DNA of 64,000 nt from positions 372,001 through 436,000 of the forward strand of contig NW_027192203.1 in the NCBI RefSeq assembly GCF_041956535.1. Reading direction: 5' to 3'. Origin of the DNA: Calcarisporiella thermophila CBS 279.70. Taxonomy: Eukaryota > Calcarisporiellomycota. The notes below the pieces were generated by a model. That model worked only from the letters and a program-made list of their open reading frames with translations, ran no database searches and was not told the origin of the DNA. Shown in pieces: positions 57,854 through 64,000 of the stretch. Every line of letters begins with the position of its first letter. The first letter of the stretch is position 1. A program made the position numbers and the translations under genes.

Positions 57854-59201
57854 TCATTTTAACTCCAACCATTTTTTCAAGCAACTGTAGGGGTTAAAGT
57901 CAAAGTTATCCTCAACTTTGCATGCACAGGTCTTATAAACGTCAGTGTCTGCCGCAGGGCAATGGAGGAAAGGCGAGACCCGATAACCAATATCATTCCA
58001 GAAGTGAACTTCTTTCTTGCTCAAGAACAGGTAAGCACTTAATGAAGTCATCACCGCATCTCCCCTATAGAAAATTTGCAAAAATTTAATACCAAGTATT
58101 GGCGATCTCGATAATTATTAAAATAATCAATAAATATACCATCGCTCATAAAAGATGCCGCCGCTCTTGTCAAGGAAGTCAAAGTATTTAGTGTACTGCT
58201 CACCACGGAAGAATTTCAAATCACCAATCTAAGTACCAATGCATATGTTAACAGAGCTCTAATTTGTTAGCGAATAATGGAACTATGGGGGTGGAATTAC
58301 CAAGAAATTCGTCCAGAAGTGGCATAAGTTAAAGTCTCCTTGCTCATTCAGCATGAATTTACGGATGCCGTCTTCACCTTGATATACAAGATCTGAGTTT
58401 TTCTCAGCAAACTCCTGCATGGTACGCCATAGGGTGGGAATTGTGTCGTGGTACTCATACATTGAGACAGAGAACGTGTATTTGATGCCATTCTTATGCA
58501 TAAACTCAAACGGATCGTAAGAGAGTGAGCAGAGGAACTCACTTCCAGGTTCGAATCGCCAGAAATAATCATAGTTTTGGAAAATAGGGTCTCTGGTAGA
58601 GCCATCAATGGATGTTAGTGCTGCGTAAGAGTTAAAATCGATTAGCAAGAACTTACTTGAACATGGTTCCAGCAAGGAATCGTGATTGTAACCGATAAAA
58701 TTCAGAGTCGCCGTATAAAATTCCCTTCATTGCTTGTCGGGTGGCATTTGCTTTCTCCATGTTAATCCACTTCGGATAACCCCACAATTCTTCAGGGATT
58801 TTTTTGAAGATGACGGATGCATTCTTGGGCAGCGAGGATACCAATTCTTTGAATTCATCCGAGAAGTCTTCATCGCTGAAAATAATATAGGGGTATCCAT
58901 GCTGCGCGTTGAAGGAGTCCTCGATATTTCTCATTGTAGGACGAACGCGATGGAGCTGGTCATTTCGTGCATAGGTGACAATGGCAGCACGTAAATTGGG
59001 ATTGGGATGATGGACATCCAATGATTCATGATATTCCCAGGTATTATCTTCATAGCGCGGGTAGGATTCGGAACCTGTGAATTTTGACCTTGTTGAACGC
59101 AATAGCATATGCCGGCTGGAAGCAATAATAAGTAAGGCAACGCATATAAAGGTGATGATCAGGCCCATCCGGAAGCCGCTAGGGCGAAGTAGTTTCGGCA
59201 T
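57854..59201 (-). CDS. Kre2/Mnt1-family alpha-1,2-mannosyltransferase (GT15)
   Basis: Golgi type II membrane enzyme that extends O- and N-linked mannans using GDP-mannose. Exons are 58657..59201, 58301..58592, 58140..58228 and 57854..58064 (378 residues). A signal anchor spans about residues 13-29 ([16 protein letters not shown]). The catalytic domain shows [41 protein letters not shown] (the family YxxYWRxEP block, completed across the first splice), [31 protein letters not shown]-type [32 protein letters not shown] and [16 protein letters not shown]. Only fungi have this family. The acceptor inside CTACCAG is chosen over an earlier one because it alone restores FKDPIFQNY. Confidence 0.95.
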
Positions 59202-60628
59202 GATGGCGCGTGCTAGAAATTAATAGTAATACCAGTATGTATAAAAGAACGATGAAAATAGGGGCTTGATGTATTAAGAAATAAGAAGGAATGAGATAAG
59301 ACAAATGCCTATGCTAGTATCTGTGGTGGAGCAGAAATAAAAAATAGACTAAAAAATGATCATAATTTGGGAACGCCAGGTTCCCCGACTGGCAATGTGC
59401 GTCAATCTTTTGAGAAATTTAGGTTCCTAAGAGCTAGAGAGAAATGGGGATAATCAGAAGTACGGGGGATGGGATATTCGGCGAAAGAAACAATTTGGAG
59501 CAGTGATAGCGAAGGGAATAGCCGGAATATCCCCGAGCATAGACCCCTTAGTGGTTGTCGGTATAGAGCCCTAACCCAGCGTTTGCCCTTCTAAGTCTTC
59601 CTGCTGAAACACAGCCAAGATGAAGTGGATCACCTCTTCCCCGTTGGTCATTTGCTTGTTGCTCAATGTGTAAGCGGAATATGAAGATTAATCCTAAATC
59701 CTCTTTTCAGTTTCAGCTCCTCGCTTTTCCTCAAATGATTGTAATCTCCATTATCAAATGCTATCGGGATTAGAAGCAAAGCCATCTGTTACTTGTGTGG
59801 CTGCGAATCCTTTTCTCCTTGATCCCTTGGAAACGGAGCCGCTAGTACAAGACTCGCTAACCCCCCCGAAACGGGCTTAGGGCCCAATCTGCTTTGGATT
59901 GTTTTCCAATCTTTTAATTGTTTATTTCGTTTTCTCGAATCATCAGATTTCTTGGGCTTAGCCTCCCTCTGACCTCACTTTTTTTGCTTCAGAAAACAGA
60001 GATTGAGGCACAGCATCTCATCAATCAAAATTCTGCCGGCTCGCTCCTTCCCATTTTTCTCTTCTTCCTTTTTTTCTCTTCCTCTTTTTCATCCCATACA
60101 CATTATTCTACTAGCAGCGACCCGTCCATTCTTCGATATCTTTATCACTCCCGTTTGCTTTTATTTATATTTCTTTATCTTTTGTGTTTTTGAACAGGCT
60201 AAGCAACCATCCACACACTTACAGCAGGAATATGGTATTTGAGATTGACCGTCAGTTATTATTTGTGAATAAGTCGCAAAGGTCGCAAGTTTTGGCCACC
60301 ATCTCTCTATAGCCTTTAGTCTATTATCCCCCTTCTCCTCTGCTCCTACTCCATTTGCTGGAGGGGCTCTCAATTTTCACTTATTTTACCATCTACAATT
60401 TGTGTTGATTGCTATCGTGTCTATTTCTCTTTTGATCCTCTTCATTTTGAGGTTGCAAGAGAAGGGGTGGCTATCTTTTCTACTCTGTTTCCCTCTTGTT
60501 TAAATTCTTTAATTCATAAATTTTTTGCTGTTTAATCATTCTGTCTATTTACTTGTTTTATTTTCTTTTCTCTTTATAATTTATTCACCACCCTCCTCTC
60601 TTTGATTTTTATTCTTTCTGTTTTCCCT
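59202..60628. other. 1.4-kb divergent upstream region, no firm gene
   Basis: Between the mannosyltransferase (-) and the copper-fist gene (+). The right half is very pyrimidine-rich and may be a long 5' leader. No supported coding region. Confidence 0.5.
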
Positions 60629-62110
60629 ATGGTTTTTATCAACGGCACCAAGTACGCCTGTGCGACCTGTATCAAGGTGAGTAGAGCTCTATTTCCCTCT
60701 AGTTCACACTTGTTTTTCACATCTCGCTTCTCTAGGGTCATCGCTCAACTCAGTGTCATCATGCAGATCGCCCTCTGTACGAGATTAGACGTAAAGGAAG
60801 ACCGCTCAGTCAATGCCAGCACTGCCGTGAACTGCGTAAGAACAAGCAGCTTCACATCAAGTGCAATTGTAGCGAAAAAATAAAAGGGGTATGCGTCACT
60901 TTCAGATTCTTGATTCATCCTTGGGTTGGGCTCATTCCTCTCTTTTTTAATATTAGGCAACGATGAGCCCGCTCTGCCCTTTGGCATTCTTGGCCTTTTG
61001 CCCATTGCTTCGTCCAATTGTGACCACAATTTCACAGAATCAGCCCATTGTTCCTGCTACTCTGCTCGCCATAATCTTGTGGGTTACGATGAGAAGGGTG
61101 CGCCTTGCTATCAGACAATTCCCCTCCCCACCGACAGCTCTGCCATGCCCCAACCGATGGTTAGAAACCAGAAGGGCGATTTATCTGAAAGCGGTACCCC
61201 TCCACCTCGTTTTGGTATGGAGCACTCGGAATCTCCCCATAAAGTGGTATCTGTACCGTCGAATGAGCACAATCTCAACCCTGTGTTTATCTCTTGCACC
61301 CTCCCTTCAGCTAGCCTGAAGGACAAAACTAAACTGGAAGACAGTTCCGCCAACCTTGACTATCTCTTGGCAGCGCAACCTCGTAGTGAACGCTCTTCCG
61401 TCTCTGCTGTTTCACACGACGGGAGCGGCGATGAACTTGGAGAGACGACTACTCTGTGCTCAAACAAAACCGCGACCGTAGCCAACTCTACCAACTCATT
61501 TGCCATTCCTAGCGTTCCGCGCAATAAGGCAGGACATATAGCCGAGCTCCCTTCCCCAATGTCATCGCCCAACGAACAGTTGAACGGATGGATCGGCCCC
61601 TCTTCGGCTCCTGTTTCCACCACCAGTCTAGCCTCTGTTCCTCACGCCTTTGCTTATGTATCTGGGTCGGCTTCTGCTTCCACCACTGATCTATTGAACC
61701 ATACTACATCCTATCCCACAGCCCCGCCCACAGATTATTCTGGCACTGCCAGTTTCTGTGGCTCTGCCACCAGCGAAGGCGAAGATGCCGATATGGATAA
61801 CGATACGCCCGCGTACTTGTCTGAATGCGAGTTTGCGTTGGATGAACAGCAGCGTGCGGCCCTGCTCAGTGAGCTTGACCGTACTTGTAGCGACGATTTT
61901 CTCAGCCAAATCTATGGCGGCTACTCCAATGTCCAACGCGACACACCCTACGCTGCATCTTCTACTGCGTCGTCTGTTGTTGGAGCTGGAGACGAGAGAG
62001 ATGGAGAATTTAATGATGGTCTGGCGATGAAATGTACTTCCTTAGACTCCTTTGAGTGCTTTGGGGATCTCTGTGAGGAGTATTTGCTGGGTGAGCAACC
62101 GCCGATGTAA
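60629..62110 (+). CDS. copper-fist transcription factor (Ace1/Cuf1/Mac1 family)
   Basis: Copper-sensing DNA-binding regulator. Exons are 60629..60676, 60736..60868 and 60957..62110 (444 residues). Exons 1-2 encode the copper-fist: MVFINGTKYACATCIKGHRS, TQCHHADRPLYEIRRKGRPLSQCQHCRELRKNKQLHIKCNC, with the K-G-R-P minor-groove motif and the C-x2-C, C-x-H zinc set. The N-terminal M-V-x-I-N-G-x-KYAC is classical. Exon 3 has a cysteine cluster soon after the fist (NCDHNFTESAHCSCYSARHN) and a long serine/threonine-rich region, ending with an acidic, possible activation tail. Exon 2 has a second possible donor at 60889. The chosen donor at 60869 keeps the cysteine and joins exon 3 in frame. Such factors activate either copper detoxification or uptake; which one cannot be read here. 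Confidence 0.92.
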
Positions 62111-62506
62111 CCCGATCTCCCACTGCACTTTATAGGTTTTTTTAGTTTTAGTTTTTTTTTTTTTTTCTTCTCCCTTTTATTTTCTTCCGCTTATTATATA
62201 TTGTTTATATTTCCTTTTTTTATCGATAGGTTATATTTAGGCTTCTCTTTCTTCCCCTCTTTATTTTTCATTGCAAGATTTCCAAGGTTTTTATTTTCTT
62301 TCCCGAAGCAGTTGTAGATCAATTTTTTTTTTTGTTTTGTGAGTATCTGTGACGAGGCCTTTGTATGAAATGTCACTTTTTCTCTCTTTCTCCCTCTTCC
62401 CTTGGAGAATAAATGTTTATGGTCATTTTTTATGGAAAATTATAAATTCAAGGCAGACAATGAAAAGTGTAAATATATAAAGACGCTACAAGAATCGAAA
62501 GATTTT
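62111..62506. other. convergent 3' flanks, T-rich
   Basis: Between the copper-fist gene (+) and the CCA-adding enzyme (-). Long T-runs. No gene. Confidence 0.6.
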
Positions 62507-64000
62507 TCAGGTCTTGTTCGTATTGACATATTCATTATACCTCTCTCTAACAAATATCTTACAAAGCTCTAGGAACTTGGGCTCCTCCTCCTTGCTTAAA
62601 CCTTTGCTTGGAATGGTAGCAAGCTGCCACTCCAGAACATCCTGCAGGAGATTTCTGATGACGGGGCCCGGTCGGATCCCTAGCAGCTTTGCAACCTCCT
62701 TGCCCTGTGATCAAACCATAGATAAATATTAGCCAAAAAATGGAGGTATCCATATACAACATGCTTGTATTATATGGGCACAAGCATTTGGTAACTCAGA
62801 ATTGAAAAAAGGACATACATCAAGCAGTGGTCGCATCCTCCAGCACTCCTCGAGATGCTCATCACGGATCATCTGCATCAGTGCCTGGTATCTTTGAATA
62901 ATACTTGCCACCTGCTCACTTGTATCCAATTGTTCGTACAGCGGCAATAATTCGTCTATTAGCGATGTTGTAATGGTAAGCGGCCAACTCGGCTGCATAA
63001 CTTTGGTGGAAGCGATGTCCATGATCAGGGTCCCGAGTTTGACACGGGTGAGCGCGCCAGCTTCATGCTTGCGGACGGCCTCTTGAATGGTGGAGCGATA
63101 GTGCATCAGTTTGGAGATAGTCTCATTGTCCGAGTTTGCAAACTATAGAGGATACTATTAGCGACAGGCACTAAACAAGGAAAGGGTTCCGGACTATCTA
63201 TTCTACCTTTAGGCCTTCTCGAATAATAAAGTGTACAGCCGGTACTTCCTTTTTCTTGTCCATTGCTACCATTGACCGGTACGGCATCAGAGCCGAAACA
63301 AGCCACATGAAGCGCTGCTGATCCTCGGTTGTCACCGGAGTATACCGGGTTTTGGCTCTGTTCGCAAGTAGCCAAGCAAAGATTCTAGCAGCGCGGATAC
63401 CGACCTCAAAATCTTCAATCTCTCCCTCCACTACCTTGACCTCTGAAGGGAAGAGGAAAACAGAATCGTAGAGACCAAATTCAAGAATATGCTCAAAGGC
63501 CATTACCGGGTTAGGACCTGTGGAGTCAAAGGAATATTAAAACTTGGCACTTCGTTATTTAAAGCATATTATACTATACCTCGAATCATCCTGTCTACCT
63601 CTGTTCCAATCCGCTCTCGACTAATTTTCCAATGTAATGCCTCGCGGATACGCTCATCTGCTGCCGCGGTCTTAATGTTTTCAACCAAGCGGAAAGAAAA
63701 GCGGCTTGCAAAGCGTATACAGCGCAAGACCCGCAATGGATCATCTCGGAATGTCTCGAAGGCGGGAAGGGGCGTCCTTACAATCCCTTCTGCTAAGTCT
63801 CTGATTCCCTGATATGGATAGAGGATTAGACAGGGGAAAAGCATGCGAAGAGTGGAAAAGATGAATAAAAGAAAAATCCCCCACCTGGCCAGTATAATCC
63901 TCCACTCGGTGACTATGTACATTATAAAACAGGGAATTGATGGTGATATCTCTCCGATAAGCGTCTTCTTCCGGAGTCCCGAATTGCACTTCTTTGGGGA
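62507..64000 (-). CDS. CCA1: CCA-adding enzyme (tRNA nucleotidyltransferase), 3' part
   Basis: Adds CCA to tRNA 3' ends in mitochondria, cytosol and nucleus. The 5' end lies beyond the right window edge. Exons are 63885..>64000, 63580..63808, 63207..63517, 62819..63142 and 62507..62704. The frame starts inside the nucleotidyltransferase domain (FGTPEEDAYRRDITINSLFYNV), reads VEDYTGQGIRDLAEGIVRTPL, FRDDPLRVLRCIRFASRF (motifs C and D, including the R-DDPLR-LR set), KISRERIGTEVDRMIRG and then the helical C-terminal part. It ends ...EEEPKFLEL plus about 18 residues and TGA. This is the class II enzyme; the fragment holds the base-selecting EDxxR-type helix region but not the catalytic DxD, which is off-window. 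Confidence 0.93.

Noticed and set aside
59620-59878. Signal-peptide-like exon (starts MKWITSSPLV) upstream of a small frame
   Set aside because: The available donors and acceptors put the second segment out of phase, so no continuous protein results.
1-64000. Transposons, LTRs, CRISPR arrays, biosynthetic cluster
   Set aside because: No terminal repeats, transposase motifs, spacer-repeat arrays or adjacent pathway genes were seen. The metabolic genes (EGT1, gluconokinase) are isolated.

Overview
The window is nuclear DNA of a filamentous-type fungus. The genes are intron-rich, with mostly 60-110 nt GT-AG introns, many carrying a CTAAC/CTGAC-like branch site. Several proteins are fungal hallmarks: a Zn2Cys6 regulator, a copper-fist regulator, a Kre2/Mnt1 (GT15) mannosyltransferase, a HAL/NPR-type kinase, Mkt1 and a fused Egt1. 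A Rab32-type GTPase and RIC-8, which I understand to be patchy or absent in the model yeasts, make an early-diverging lineage plausible, but the window alone cannot fix the taxon. I see no tRNA, rRNA, transposon, CRISPR or plasmid feature.

Layout. 1-2.6 kb: 3' end of the ATP synthase alpha gene and a small C2H2 regulator in GC-rich DNA. 2.9-6.6 kb: Rab32-like GTPase, tubulin cofactor A and BUD13. 7.4-13.2 kb: RIC8, a HAL-family kinase and casein kinase 2 alpha. 13.7-20.3 kb: a PPxY-tailed membrane protein of unknown function, a GPI-type PLC-like protein, gluconokinase, an ALY/REF-like RRM protein and a CINP-like protein. 20.8-31.2 kb: MKT1, a Zn2Cys6 regulator, ATG10, EGT1 and MED31. 31.3-36.8 kb: three unrecognised genes flanking an AT-rich 1.9 kb stretch without genes. 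37-43.8 kb: a universal stress protein, a fragmentary unknown gene, a second C2H2 regulator and a CCC2/ATP7-type copper ATPase. 44.7-55.9 kb: a long Sel1-repeat protein, CWC25 and a P5B ATPase. 56.5-64 kb: VTI1, a KRE2-family mannosyltransferase, a copper-fist regulator and the CCA-adding enzyme, which runs off the right edge.

Most genes are unrelated housekeeping functions, packed with 100-900 bp spacers. Loose themes are splicing (BUD13, CWC25), endomembrane traffic (Rab32, Vti1, Mkt1/Atg10 as cytoplasmic regulators), copper (copper-fist factor and Cu-ATPase) and G-protein/kinase signalling (RIC8, HAL kinase, CK2).

I found no clearly new multi-gene system. The most unusual signals are architectural: two candidate 25-nt introns (RIC8 and ATG10), a start codon that forms its own 3-nt coding exon in the Rab gene, a frame-preserving intron that splits the Rab NKxD motif, and Sel1-repeat exons that are exact multiples of 36 codons with all internal introns at the same repeat position. 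Exon coordinates were read by eye. For each complete gene the summed exon lengths were checked to be a multiple of three.
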